Shown one piece after another: positions 24,142-35,914 of a stretch of DNA of 64,000 bases. This DNA is from Streptacidiphilus rugosus AM-16 (lineage in GTDB: Bacteria > Actinomycetota > Actinomycetes > Streptomycetales > Streptomycetaceae), in contig NZ_JQMJ01000003.1 in NCBI RefSeq assembly GCF_000744655.1, positions 496,001-560,000 of the forward strand, written 5' to 3'. The notes under the pieces are model-generated. The model had not been told where the DNA came from, did not search any database, and saw only the letters and a list, made by a program, of their open reading frames with translations. The position numbers and the translations under genes were made by a program. Positions within the stretch are counted from its first letter, which is position 1; each line of letters opens with the position of its first letter.

Positions 24142-25953
24142 TTGCCCAGCCGATCCGTTGTGATATCAGCAGTCACCGCCGTTCTCGCGCTGGCGGTGGC
24201 ACCCGCGGCTGATGCGCAGACCAGGGCGTCCGGCCTGATTGCGGGCCACCTCTCGGCCGCTGACGGCGAGCCCACGCTCACAACCGGCGTCGACCATGCC
24301 ACGCTGCCCACCGGCGCCACGTTGACCGTCACGGCCGCACCGGCCGATCTCAGCAGCAAGACGGTCGTTTCCTACCGCTTCGACTTCGGCGACGGCAGCG
24401 GGACCACGGTCTCCGACCCGAGCACGCAGCACGTCTACGACACGACGAGCAGCAACGGCTTGAACGGGCAGTTCGCCGTCCAGGTCACGGCGACGCTCTC
24501 GGACGGAACGACGCTTCCAGGCTCTGTGGTTGAGGTACGCGTCACCGCTCCGGGAGCGTTCACCGCCCCGATCTTCGCCTACGGCGGGAACCCGACCCAT
24601 CCGCTCACGGTGCAGGGCTCGGTCTTCCCCTTCAGCCCTTGGGGCATCGTCGCTGAGACGCTGGACTTCGGAGACGGATCCCCCGCCGTCGACACCACGG
24701 CCGAGCCCGACGCCGAGCATCCGCACACGTTTCCGGCAGCGGGGCTCTACACCTTGACCGCGAAGACCACCGACGGGAGTGGAGAGCAGCTCGTCACCAC
24801 CGCGCAGATGCGCGTCGGAAGCTCGTTCGTTCCACTGGGTCCCGTTCGGATTCTCGACACGCGGAGCGGCATCGGGGCACCGAGGGCCAAGGTCGCTGCG
24901 AACGGAACGGTGCGGCTGAAAGTTGCGGGCGTGGGCGGAGTGCCGACCAGCGGCGTGACCGCTGTGGAGATGAACCTGACGGTGACGAATCCGAGCACAG
25001 TCGGCTTCGTCACCGCTTTTCCCTCGAAATCGGCGCTTCCGACGGCCTCGAATCTGAACTTCGTGGCCGGAGAGACGGTTTCCAACGCTGTGACCGTTCC
25101 GGTGGGCGCGGACGGCTATGTGAATCTGGCAAACCACGCGGGCCGCGACGACCTCATCGCCGATGTACAGGGCTATCGCAGCGACGCCACGACGCTGCCC
25201 GGTGGTCTGGGCCTGGCCAGCGGTCTCGCTTTGCCGCAACGCCTGCTTGACACCCGTTCCGGGCTTGGCACGCCGAAGCACAAGCTGGCCGCCGGTGGGT
25301 CTGTGAGCCTTCAGCTTCCGGCCGGTGCGCATGCAGCGGTACTGAATGTCACGGTGGTCGATGCGACCGCGAACGGCTTTGTGACCGCCTATCCGAGCGG
25401 AGCTCGCCGTCCTGATGCGTCGACGGTCAACTACATGGCGGGGACGACGGTCGCCAACCAGGTGACGGTGCCGGCCGGCCCCGACGGCAAGGTTGTCCTG
25501 TACAACTCGGCGACCTCCGTCGACCTGGTCGTCGACGTCCAGGGCTACTACGGAACGCCCACTGGATCCCCCTCGGCGTTGATCTTCACTCCCACCGCAC
25601 CCACGCGCCTTCTGGACACCAGGGTGGGGGTCGGCGCGCCGGTTGCGAAGCTCGGCCCCGGCGGCAGCATCGCTCTGCATGTCGGAAGGGCCACAGAGCC
25701 GGCCCCGATCCGCTACGTCCTGGTCAATCTGACGGGCGTCGACGCCACGGCACGGGGAGCGTTCCTCACGGCCTACGCCGACGGGAGCGCTCGACCGGCC
25801 AGCTCTGCTCTCAATCTGATCGTGGGCCGTCCGGTACCCAATCTGGTGCTGGTCCCTGTGGGGGCGGACGGTTCCGTCCGGATCTCCAACTCGTCGGGGA
25901 CCACCGACGTCATCGCCGACCTGGAGGGCTACTTCACCGAAGCCGGGGTCTGA
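24142..25953 (+). CDS. Secreted PKD-domain protein with three C-terminal LLDTR repeats
   Basis: A 603-aa exported protein. The TTG at 24142 is chosen because GGAG lies 6 bases upstream and it gives a clean signal peptide (MPSRSVVISAVTAVLALAVA, cleavage near ADAQ). Two PKD-like domains follow (VSYRFDFGDGSGTTVSDPST and AETLDFGDGSPAVDTT). Three copies of the repeat shared with the 21787 protein come next (VRILDTR, QRLLDTR, TRLLDTR, each ending in a VQGYY- or LEGYF-like strand). It is divergent from the 21787 gene, so the two may be co-regulated from the region 23860-24141. Function unknown. Confidence 0.85.
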   Translation: MPSRSVVISAVTAVLALAVAPAADAQTRASGLIAGHLSAADGEPTLTTGVDHATLPTGATLTVTAAPADLSSKTVVSYRFDFGDGSGTTVSDPSTQHVYDTTSSNGLNGQFAVQVTATLSDGTTLPGSVVEVRVTAPGAFTAPIFAYGGNPTHPLTVQGSVFPFSPWGIVAETLDFGDGSPAVDTTAEPDAEHPHTFPAAGLYTLTAKTTDGSGEQLVTTAQMRVGSSFVPLGPVRILDTRSGIGAPRAKVAANGTVRLKVAGVGGVPTSGVTAVEMNLTVTNPSTVGFVTAFPSKSALPTASNLNFVAGETVSNAVTVPVGADGYVNLANHAGRDDLIADVQGYRSDATTLPGGLGLASGLALPQRLLDTRSGLGTPKHKLAAGGSVSLQLPAGAHAAVLNVTVVDATANGFVTAYPSGARRPDASTVNYMAGTTVANQVTVPAGPDGKVVLYNSATSVDLVVDVQGYYGTPTGSPSALIFTPTAPTRLLDTRVGVGAPVAKLGPGGSIALHVGRATEPAPIRYVLVNLTGVDATARGAFLTAYADGSARPASSALNLIVGRPVPNLVLVPVGADGSVRISNSSGTTDVIADLEGYFTEAGV

Positions 25954-25960
25954 GCCGAGC

Positions 25961-26002
25961 CAGCGGTTGTCCACGGACCGGATGGCCTGTGGACAACCGC
26001 TG
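25961..26002. terminator. Hairpin after the 24142 gene, containing DnaA-box-like sequence
   Basis: The 14-bp stem CAGCGGTTGTCCAC / GTGGACAACCGCTG encloses a 14-base loop, with no T run. The right arm contains TTGTCCACA on the minus strand, the Streptomyces DnaA-box consensus. It probably serves as a terminator. Confidence 0.6.
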
Positions 26003-26023
26003 AAGCGATTTCGTTCAGGCAGG

Positions 26024-27822
<1,799 letters not shown>

Positions 27823-27832
27823 CGCGCCTCGG

Positions 27833-27863
27833 GGGCGCGAGGCTCAGGCAGAGCCTCGCGCCC
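27833..27863 (+). terminator. asd terminator
   Basis: The 13-bp stem GGGCGCGAGGCTC / GAGCCTCGCGCCC with a 5-base loop, followed by TTGGTGT; 10 bases after the asd stop. Confidence 0.8.
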
Positions 27864-27908
27864 TTGGTGTCGCACCCGCCTGTGGCAGCGAACGGCAGAG
27901 CTTCCGAC

Positions 27909-28823
27909 TCAGTCGTCCGCGTTCGGCAGGAACCGGCTCAGGTGGGCCGGGCCTTCGTAGTCGGGCGAGGTGAAGTCAGGGGAGCTGTAGCCGGGCGAGG
28001 AGAAGTAGACCTCGTCCTCGCGCTCCTTCTCGGGCTTCTCCTCGCCGTGTCCGTTGGTGATCCCCTCGCAGCCCGGGCTGGTGAAGCCCGGAGAGGTGAA
28101 GCCCAGTTTCGGGTGGTGGCGGACCAGGTCGACCTTGCTGCGGTGCTCGCTCGCCTGCGCCGCCGCCCGCGCTGCCAGCTCGCGTTCCAGGTAGGGCAGG
28201 ATCGCCCGGGTGCGGAGCGCCGCGCGCCAGCTCTCGCGGGCCTTGGCCACCTCCGCGGCGAGTTCCGGCTGCGGGCGTTCGGGCTCCACCGCCGCGTCCC
28301 TGCGTGCGGTGAGCACCAGGGCGACCGTCGCCACGACCAGCGCGCCCGCGCCGACCACGGCGAGCACGCCCGCCGCGGTGATCAGCTGCCGGCCGAGCGC
28401 CAGCTTCGGCGAGCCCGCCCGGACGGCGAAGCCGGCGAGCAGCAGGACCAGGGCGCTGGTCCAGGACAGTATCGGGACCAGCACCGTCGCCATCGCGGGC
28501 AGGCCGGCCCGGCCCGCCGCCTCCAGCGGGGTGTCCGGCTCGACCCACTGGGCCGGGTCCGTGCTGCCGAGGCGGTCGGTGTCCGGGCCTGCGCCGATCC
28601 GGTCGAGCTGTTCGCGCAGGCGGCGGTAGTAGGCGTACTCCGGCGCGGCGCCCGCGCTGATGTCGGGCAGCTCGCGCAGGGCGCGGTCGTGCAGCTGCTC
28701 AGCGGTGGTGGCGCCGCGGCTGGCCCGGAGGGCGTCGCGGATGTGCGGACTCTGCAGGGCCTCGTCCAGGATCCGCACGTAGTCGGGCTTGTCCTCGGCC
28801 AGCATGTGCGGAGCGATGTCCAT
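27909..28823 (-). CDS. Membrane protein with an aromatic-(S/T)SP tail
   Basis: A 304-aa protein. The N-terminal 115 residues are acidic and helical. Two membrane segments follow (VLVPILSWTSALVLLLAGF and AAGVLAVVGAGALVVATVAL), then a basic helical region with PYLERELAARAAAQASEHRS. The C-terminal 60 residues contain five copies of aromatic-(S/T)-S-P-(G/D): GFTSPGFTSPG, then FSSPGYSSPDFTSPDYEGP. The tail may be a docking or phosphorylation site. I know no function. The start at 28823 is preceded by a purine-rich GGGGGAG. A 24-bp palindrome lies 160 bases upstream. Confidence 0.75.
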   Translation of the reverse strand: MDIAPHMLAEDKPDYVRILDEALQSPHIRDALRASRGATTAEQLHDRALRELPDISAGAAPEYAYYRRLREQLDRIGAGPDTDRLGSTDPAQWVEPDTPLEAAGRAGLPAMATVLVPILSWTSALVLLLAGFAVRAGSPKLALGRQLITAAGVLAVVGAGALVVATVALVLTARRDAAVEPERPQPELAAEVAKARESWRAALRTRAILPYLERELAARAAAQASEHRSKVDLVRHHPKLGFTSPGFTSPGCEGITNGHGEEKPEKEREDEVYFSSPGYSSPDFTSPDYEGPAHLSRFLPNADD

Positions 28824-28983
28824 CGTTCTGCTCCCCCGTGGAAGGATCGACCGGTCGGTCGCGGGCTGGGGGTTGGTGCTGCGGGTGCTTCGGCGTTATG
28901 GGCTGTTAACGCACATGCTAGGCGCGGAGGCTGACGCAGTGACAGCGGGTTTCCGGAATTTTCGTGTCGGAAGGGGCAGGAGT

Positions 28984-29007
28984 TGTCTCTGGCAATTGCC
29001 AGAGACA
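28984..29007. repeat. Perfect 24-bp palindrome
   Basis: TGTCTCTGGCAA followed directly by TTGCCAGAGACA. With no loop it is more like a dimeric repressor site than a terminator. It lies between the 29066 gene (3' side) and the 27909 gene (promoter side). Confidence 0.55.
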
Positions 29008-29065
29008 TGGCTCGTGCTGCCGGTCCGTCAGGAGACGGCCAGGGAGAAAGGAACGAAAGGGGCGA

Positions 29066-30262
29066 TCAGGCCAACGGCAGGCGGGCGATCAGCAGTTTGC
29101 CCTCGCCCTCCATGGTGACGCCGCCGTCCATCGCCACCGCCAGCTCGTCCGCGTAGACGTGCGGGCCGGTGACCTGGACGCCCGAGCGGCCGTCCTCGCT
29201 GGACGCGTCGCCGAGCAGGTACGGGATCGGGCTGTGGCCGTGGACGATCCGGTGGCCGCCGAAGGCGCCGAGCAGCTCGCGGGCCGCCTCCGCCCCGGCG
29301 TCGCCGCGGAAGGCGAACCGTTTGGTCATCCTGCGGAAGCAGTCCCACCACTCGTCCGCGTCGCCGTGCTGCAGCACCTCGTGGACGGCGTCGTTCACCG
29401 CGTCGACCGAGTCCCCGTACTCCAGGTACGCGGTGGTGTCCGAGTGGATCAGCAGGTGGTCGTCCTCGACGGACATCGCCGGCAGCCGGGAGAGCCATGC
29501 GACGTGGTGGTCCTCCAGGCGCTCCATGTCGCTGGGCTGACCGCCGTTGAGCCGCCAGGCGGCCAGGAAGGAGGCGGTGCCCGCGCTGGACTGGACGGGG
29601 TCGTCGCCGTAGCGGTCCGCGCCGAGCAGCAGCAGTTCGTGGTTGCCCATCAGCGCCCGGCAGTAGCCGCCGGTCGCTGCGGCCTCGGCGGCGAGGCGCA
29701 TGACCAGGTCGATCACGCCGATGCCGTCGGGGCCGCGGTCGGTGAAGTCCCCGAGGAACCAGACCCTGGCCCGCCCGGCGCACCAGTGGCCATCGGCGTC
29801 GATGAGGCCCTGGGCGTGCAGGCCCTGGAGCAGCTCCTGGAGGTAGCCGTGGACGTCGCCGATCACGAAGAGCGGGCCCTCGGGGGGCGGCTGGAGGCCG
29901 TCGACCAGGGTGGCCGGGCCCTGCTCCAGCCCGGTGGCGACGTGGCCTCCGCTGCCGTGAGCGACGGCGACGGCGTGCGGGGCGGCGGCCAGAGGCGCGC
30001 CGAGCTCGAGCGTGGGCGGGTCCTGCGGTGCGGCGGCCGCCGCGGCCATCGCGAGCGCGGACAGCGGTGCGACCGCGGTGATCGGCGCGTTCGGAGCGAC
30101 GGGCGGAGCCGCCGGCGGAGCGGGCGGCGGGACGACCGGGACGCCCGCGGGAGGGGTGAAGAAATCGAACGACGTGGACCCGTCCGCTGTCTGCGCGGCG
30201 TGCGGGCCTGGGTCCGGCTCGTCAGGCCAGGCGGGACGGTCCACGGGTGTCATGAAGCCCAT
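29066..30262 (-). CDS. PPP-family metallophosphoesterase
   Basis: A 398-aa protein. After about 125 residues of low-complexity Pro/Ala sequence (PPPAPPAAPPVAPN) comes a calcineurin-like phosphoesterase domain with all PPP motifs: FVIGDVHGYL, VWFLGDFTDRG, ALMGNHELLLL, LLIHSDTTAYL and GGHRIVHGHSPIPYL. Related enzymes include ApaH/PrpE diadenosine-tetraphosphate hydrolases and serine/threonine phosphatases. The exact substrate cannot be told from sequence. The start is ATG 30262 or, equally possible, ATG 30253. No membrane segment is visible. Confidence 0.88.
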   Translation of the reverse strand: MGFMTPVDRPAWPDEPDPGPHAAQTADGSTSFDFFTPPAGVPVVPPPAPPAAPPVAPNAPITAVAPLSALAMAAAAAAPQDPPTLELGAPLAAAPHAVAVAHGSGGHVATGLEQGPATLVDGLQPPPEGPLFVIGDVHGYLQELLQGLHAQGLIDADGHWCAGRARVWFLGDFTDRGPDGIGVIDLVMRLAAEAAATGGYCRALMGNHELLLLGADRYGDDPVQSSAGTASFLAAWRLNGGQPSDMERLEDHHVAWLSRLPAMSVEDDHLLIHSDTTAYLEYGDSVDAVNDAVHEVLQHGDADEWWDCFRRMTKRFAFRGDAGAEAARELLGAFGGHRIVHGHSPIPYLLGDASSEDGRSGVQVTGPHVYADELAVAMDGGVTMEGEGKLLIARLPLA

Positions 30263-30362
30263 CGTATAAAGCCGTCCTTCCCGGCGTCCGCACCTGGGAG
30301 GGATCAGCCCGTCGAAATCGTTCGTCCGTCGGGATCAGAGACGGATCATCGGGTGACAAAAG

Positions 30363-30386
30363 GGGGCAGGTCAGGCGGCCTGCCCC
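30363..30386. terminator. Hairpin downstream of the LacI-type gene
   Basis: GGGGCAGG / CCTGCCCC, an 8-bp stem with an 8-base loop, about 30 bases past the minus-strand stop at 30415. Confidence 0.5.
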
Positions 30387-30414
30387 AGTTCGTGGTCGTC
30401 GGAAGTGCGGTGGT

Positions 30415-31524
30415 TCACTCCTCGCCGGGCGGGCGTGGCGCGGCCACCGTGGTGCGGGTCGTGCGTCGCTGCGAGGAACGACGCACGATCAGCTCGGTCG
30501 GCATCAGCTGCCCCGAGCTGTCCTGGTTCGGCGGCGACGAACCCTCGATCGCGTCGATCAGCAGGTTGACCACGGTGGTGCCGATCCGGCGCGGTTTCAG
30601 CGAGAGGGTGGTGATCGGCGGCTCGGTGGCCGCGTAGACGTCGCTCTCGCTGCAGCACACCAGCAGCAGGTCCTCGGGGACGCGCAGACCGTAGCGGCGG
30701 GCGGCCGCGAGCAGGTCGGTGCCGTTCGGGTCGAAGAGGCCGTAGACCGCGTCGGGCCGGTCCGGGCGGGCGAGCAGCCGGTCCGCGGCGACCGCGCCGG
30801 CGCAGGGGTCGTGCGCCGGGTAGGCCTCGTAGAGCGGCTGCTGCCCGACGCCCCGGCACCAGCCGAGGTAGGCCTCGGTGCTTAGCCGTGTGTAGGTGTC
30901 GGTGCTGGTGCCGGTGAGCAGACCGATCCTGCGGGCGCCGGCCTGGGCGAGGTGGTCCAGGATGCCGAGGACGGCGGCGTGGTGGTCGTTGTCGACCCAG
31001 GCGGTGACCGGGCAGTTGCCGGGCTTGCCGTCGCTGACCACGGGCAGGCCCTGGCGGTAGAGGTCGGCCACCATCGGGTCGTGGTCCGCCGGGTCGATCA
31101 CCACCGTGCCGTCGAGCGCGACGTTGCTCCAGACGTCGTGCCGGGAGGAGGCGGGCAGGACGACCAGGGCGTAGCCGCGGTTCAGCGCGGCCGAGGTCGC
31201 GGCCCGTGCCATCTCGGCGAAGTAGGCGAACTCGGTGAAGGTGAAGGGCTCCTGCCCGTACGTCGTCACGGTCAGGCCGATCAGGCCCGAGCGGCCGGTG
31301 CGCAGGGTGCGCGCGGCGGCGGAGGGGCGGTAGCCCAGCCGTTCGGCGACCTCGCGCACCTTCGTGCGGGTCTCGTCCGGTAGGCGCCCCTTGCCGTTGA
31401 GCGCGTCGGAGACCGTGGTGATGGAGACCCCGGCGGCGGCCGCCACGTCCCTGATCCCCGCCCGTTCGAGCCGACGCGCGCGAGTGGTGGCCCGGCGGCC
31501 GTGGTGATTCGCTGCTGCTGTCAT
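30415..31524 (-). CDS. LacI-family transcriptional regulator
   Basis: A 369-aa protein. The helix-turn-helix and hinge are residues 22-75 (IRDVAAAAGVSITTVSDALN, then GYRPSAAARTLRTGRSGLIG). A periplasmic-binding-protein-like effector domain covers about 80-335 (ALDGTVVIDPADHDPMVADL, ARRIGLLTGTSTDTYTR, VPEDLLLVCCSESDVYAATEPPI). The C-terminal tail is basic and disordered. The likely ligand is a sugar or similar metabolite, but no adjacent transport or catabolic genes identify it. It is divergent from the aminotransferase gene, with about 306 bp between them. Confidence 0.92.
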   Translation of the reverse strand: MTAAANHHGRRATTRARRLERAGIRDVAAAAGVSITTVSDALNGKGRLPDETRTKVREVAERLGYRPSAAARTLRTGRSGLIGLTVTTYGQEPFTFTEFAYFAEMARAATSAALNRGYALVVLPASSRHDVWSNVALDGTVVIDPADHDPMVADLYRQGLPVVSDGKPGNCPVTAWVDNDHHAAVLGILDHLAQAGARRIGLLTGTSTDTYTRLSTEAYLGWCRGVGQQPLYEAYPAHDPCAGAVAADRLLARPDRPDAVYGLFDPNGTDLLAAARRYGLRVPEDLLLVCCSESDVYAATEPPITTLSLKPRRIGTTVVNLLIDAIEGSSPPNQDSSGQLMPTELIVRRSSQRRTTRTTVAAPRPPGEE

Positions 31525-31830
31525 GTCGGGCCGATCGTATGGCGAGGAACTGTCGTAAGGGGATGGTCTGTCCGGCTTGGCTGGAGATACGTTTCTCCAT
31601 GAGCATTCGTGCGTTTTCTCCTTGCACCAACGACCGTTTCGGGCGCATTCACCTGCGTTTTGGTCATGTACTCACGGTGTCGCCCAGCGACTTCGCGCGC
31701 GGTCGGACCGGCACATGTCACTCGCACGGGTGAGGTTCTTGCGATCGGCTCGTATGGTGATCTCGACCGGTTACGGCGAGGCCGTCACGATGGGGTGACG
31801 AGCGTCGCGATTCTCTGGAGGACGACCACG

Positions 31831-32922
31831 GTGAGCAGCGAAACCACTCCCGGACCCCGACTGCGCGAGGCGCTTGCGGGCGTTCCCGCCTACAAGCCGG
31901 GCAAGCCCGCGCAGGGCGCCGACGGCGCTCCGGCCTTCAAGCTCTCCTCCAACGAGAACCCCTACCCGCCGCTGCCAGGCGTGCTGGAGTCGGCCGTCGC
32001 GGCGGCGCAGAGCTTCAACCGCTACCCCGACATGGCCTGCACCGGCCTGATCGCCGAGCTGGCCAAGCGCTTCGGCGTGCCGGAGTCGCACATCGCCACC
32101 GGCACGGGCTCGGTCGGTGTCGCGCAGTCCCTGCTGCAGTCGACCTCGGGCCCCGGCGACGAGGTGATCTTCGCCTGGCGCTCCTTCGAGGCGTACCCGA
32201 TCATCACCCAGATCAGCGGCGCGACCTCGGTGCGGGTGCCGCTGAAGGCGGACGAGACCCACGACCTGGACGCGATGCTCGCCGCGATCACCGAGCGGAC
32301 CCGGCTGATCTTCGTCTGCAACCCGAACAACCCGACCGGCACGGTCGCGCACCGGGCCGAACTGGAGCGCTTCCTCGACGCGGTCCCGGCCGACGTCCTG
32401 GTGGTGCTGGACGAGGCCTACAACGAGTTCGTCAGGGACGACGAGGTGCCGGACGGCGTCGAGGTCTACCGTGACCGCCCGAACGTCTGCGTGCTGCGCA
32501 CCTTCTCCAAGGCCTACGGCCTGGCGGGGCTGCGGGTCGGCTTCGCGATCGCGCACGAGCCGGTCGCCCAGGCGCTGCGGCAGACCGCGGTGCCCTTCGG
32601 TGTGAGCCAGCTGGCGCAGGACGCGGCGGTGGCCTCGCTGCGGTCCGAGACCGCGCTGCTGGAGCGGGTGGCCGCGCTGGTGGCCGAGCGCGAGCGGGTG
32701 GTCTCGGCGCTGGTGGCCCAGGGCTGGACGGTGGCGACGACGCAGGCGAACTTCGTCTGGCTGCGGCTCGGCGACCGGACCATGGACTTCGCTGCGGCCT
32801 GTGAGGCGGCCGGCGTGGTGGTCCGTCCGTTCGCGGGCGAGGGCGCGCGGATCACGATCGGCGAGACCGAGGCGAACGACCTGTTCCTGCAGACGGCGGA
32901 ACTGTTCCACAAGGGTCTGTGA
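31831..32922 (+). CDS. hisC: HisC-type aminotransferase (histidinol-phosphate / aromatic)
   Basis: A 363-aa PLP-dependent class I/II aminotransferase. Key blocks are [31 protein letters not shown] (phosphate binding), [21 protein letters not shown], the lysine that binds PLP in [16 protein letters not shown], and [12 protein letters not shown] at the end. It belongs to the HisC family. In actinobacteria such a second copy outside the his operon may instead work in phenylalanine synthesis, so the substrate is uncertain. The GTG at 31831 is chosen because GGAGG lies 9 bases upstream; the longer frame covers promoter sequence. Confidence 0.92.
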   Translation: MSSETTPGPRLREALAGVPAYKPGKPAQGADGAPAFKLSSNENPYPPLPGVLESAVAAAQSFNRYPDMACTGLIAELAKRFGVPESHIATGTGSVGVAQSLLQSTSGPGDEVIFAWRSFEAYPIITQISGATSVRVPLKADETHDLDAMLAAITERTRLIFVCNPNNPTGTVAHRAELERFLDAVPADVLVVLDEAYNEFVRDDEVPDGVEVYRDRPNVCVLRTFSKAYGLAGLRVGFAIAHEPVAQALRQTAVPFGVSQLAQDAAVASLRSETALLERVAALVAERERVVSALVAQGWTVATTQANFVWLRLGDRTMDFAAACEAAGVVVRPFAGEGARITIGETEANDLFLQTAELFHKGL

Positions 32923-32952
32923 CGGCTCTCCCCGAGGGCTGGGAACACATGA

Positions 32953-33000
32953 GAACAAGATCGCCAGGTGCTCCACGTGAAGCACTTGGCGATCTTGTTC
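32953..33000. repeat. 48-bp palindrome with CACGTG centre (terminator and dispersed-repeat copy)
   Basis: GAACAAGATCGCCAGGTGCT continues as CCAC, then its complement GTGAAGCACTTGGCGATCTTGTTC. The arms pair over 24 bp with two G-T wobbles and no loop. It lies 30 bases after the hisC stop and faces the convergent 33039 gene, so it can end both transcripts. A closely related copy occurs inside the coding sequence at 54166-54211. Confidence 0.85.
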
Positions 33001-33038
33001 TGGTCGTGCCCGGGGCGGGGCGGGGCGGGGCGGGGCGG

Positions 33039-33599
33039 TCAGGCGGTGGGGCTGGTGCTCGGGCTCGGCGAGGCGTTCGGGGCGCGGGTGGGGAGCAGTG
33101 GCTTGCAGATGGCGTAGGCCGCGGCGGTCTTGGCGTCCGCGGTGTTCAGCCCGCGGAAGTTGCCGTTGGCGGGCAGGGTGACGCCGTGGTCCTTGAGGCA
33201 GCTGCGGAACGCCGCCAGCGCGGTGGAGTTGAAGCCGCCGCCCCGGCCGGCCCCGCCGCTGGGCCGGAGCGACGCGCAGGCCTGCATGGCCGCCTGCATC
33301 GCGGGGTCCGGCGAGGCTCCGCCGAAGCCGAAGCCGCCTCCCCCGCCGTAACCGCCGCCGTTGCCGCCGAAGCCGCCGCTGGGACGGCCGCTCGGACGAC
33401 CGCCGGGGCGGCCGCTCGGAAGGGTGACCCCGTGCTGGCTGAGGCACTGCCGGTAGGCCTGCATCGCCGCGCCGCGACCGCTCGCCGAAGGGGCGGCGGT
33501 GGCGGTGGCGGCGCTGGAGGAGGAACAGCCGGACAGCAGCAGCGCGCCGCCGGCGAGCAGTCCTGCCGCGCAGGCGGCGCGAGAGCTGAGTGTCGTCAT
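33039..33599 (-). CDS. Gly/Phe-rich lipoprotein of the MacAB-like cluster
   Basis: A 186-aa protein. Starting at ATG 33599 gives a lipoprotein signal with lipobox LSGC (C25) followed by SSSS. The mature part has two similar cysteine-containing helical motifs (AYRQCLSQHGVTLPSG and AFRSCLKDHGVTLPAN) flanking a Gly-rich segment (GGFGGNGGGYGGGGGFGFGG). The repeated (A)xRxCLxxHGVTLP unit suggests internal duplication. It is divergently oriented to the efflux genes at 33804 and is probably their surface-exposed partner; similar lipoproteins accompany MacAB-like operons in actinobacteria. Confidence 0.82.
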   Translation of the reverse strand: MTTLSSRAACAAGLLAGGALLLSGCSSSSAATATAAPSASGRGAAMQAYRQCLSQHGVTLPSGRPGGRPSGRPSGGFGGNGGGYGGGGGFGFGGASPDPAMQAAMQACASLRPSGGAGRGGGFNSTALAAFRSCLKDHGVTLPANGNFRGLNTADAKTAAAYAICKPLLPTRAPNASPSPSTSPTA

Positions 33600-33803
33600 G
33601 GTCCCGAAGGAATCGCACAGGGGTGGTGAAGTCCTGGGTGATTCCTGGGAATCTGCTGGGATCGGGGGCCCTCGCGTCCCCCGGGCAGAGCAGCGGTACG
33701 ACCGACAAGCCATAGTTTGCATGGGTTTGTCGGGTTCGGGCGCTCGGCGAACTCCAAGGTGCCTCGCAGGACGCCCTTGGTCCGCACGGTCAAGGTGTCC
33801 GGC

Positions 33804-35158
33804 ATGAAGGTGCTCCCACGACGGCGCAAGTCCGTCCTGTTGAACTCCGTGCTCGCCGCAGGGCTGCTGGCCACCGCCGGCATCGCCTGGGCGACCGTGG
33901 CCCAGGGCTCCAGCACCACCGGCACGTCCACGACGCGCACCGCGACGGTCGCGCGCGGCACGGTCCTCGCGACGGTCTCCGGGTCGGGCACACTGACCTC
34001 GCCGTCCGACGCCGGGGTGAACTTCACCACCGGCGGCACGCTGACCGAGGTGGACGTGAAGGCCGGTCAGAAGGTGACCGCCGGACAGGTGCTGGGCAAG
34101 GTCGACGCCACCACCGAGAACGAGACGCTCAGCAACGCCAGGGCCCAGCTCTCCGCGGCCGAGGCGAACCTGACCCAGGTCGAGGCCGGCACGCTCCCCG
34201 CGTCCGCCTCCAACAGCAACAGCAACAGCAACAACGGCAGCGGCAGCAGCGGAGGCCGCGGCGGCACGACCGTCGCGTCCACGCCGACGCCGAGCCCCAC
34301 CCCCACCGTGAACCAGGCGCAGCTGGCCAGCGCCGAGCAGCAGGTCACCTCCGCGCAGAACGCCGTGGACGCCGCGGCGCGGGCCGTCGACGGCACCGTG
34401 CTCAGGGCGCCGGTCGGCGGCACCGTCGCGTCGGTCAGCGGCAAGGTCGGCGAGACCGTCTCCGGTTCCGGCGGCTCGGGCGGCTCCGGCGGTTCGGGCA
34501 GCGGCAGCGGCAGCAGCGGGTCGAGCAGCAGCTCGTCGAGCGCCGGCAGCCTGTCCGGCTTCGTCGTGATCACCAACCCGGCCGGAATGGAGGTCAGCGC
34601 CGACTTCTCCGAGAGCGACGCGCTGAAGCTCAAGGCCGGTCAGGGCGCGACCGTCACGCTCAACGCGGACACCAGCCAGGTGCTCAACGCCAAGGTGGTC
34701 TCCATCAGCTCGCTGCCGGTGAGCAGCTCGGGCAGCGGCAGCGGCTCCTCCAGCGCGGTCCAGTACGCGGCGCTGCTCGCCATCACCGGCGACACCTCCA
34801 GCCTGCGCACCGGCCTCAGCGCCAGCGTCCAGGTCGTCACCGGCGAGGCCTCCGGCGCGCTCTACCTGCCGACCTCCGCGATCAACGGCACCGGCGCCAA
34901 CGCGAGCGTGCAGCTGGTCCAGGCGGACGGGACGACCAAGCGCACGCCGATCACCCTCGGCGTGCAGGGCGACACGGAGGACCAGATCCTGTCCGGGGTC
35001 ACCGAGGGCCAGAAGGTCCAGATCACCGTGGTCTCCACCAGCGGCAGCAACGGCTTCCCGAGCACCGGCTTCCCCGGCGGCTTCGGTGGCGGCGGTGGCG
35101 GCGGACGCGGCTTCGGCGGCGGCGGCCGGACGGGCGGCGGCGGTACGGGCGGCAGGGG

Positions 35159-35162
<4 letters not shown>
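33804..35162 (+). CDS. MacA/HlyD-like periplasmic adaptor protein
   Basis: A 452-aa exported adaptor. The ATG at 33804 gives a basic start and membrane anchor (MKVLPRRRKSVLLNSVLAAG). The lipoyl-like hairpin halves are GTLTEVDVKAGQKVTAGQVL and TVLRAPVGGTVASVSGKVGE, separated by a helical region with low-complexity Asn/Ser and Thr/Pro insertions. A beta-barrel domain follows (GMEVSADFSESDALKLKAGQ) and the C-terminus is extremely Gly-rich (GGFGGGGGGGRGFGGGG). It couples by GTGA-type overlap with the ATPase gene. Gram-positive versions act with a MacB-like ATPase/permease to export peptides or drugs. Confidence 0.88.
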
Positions 35163-35910
<748 letters not shown>

Positions 35911-35914
<4 letters not shown>

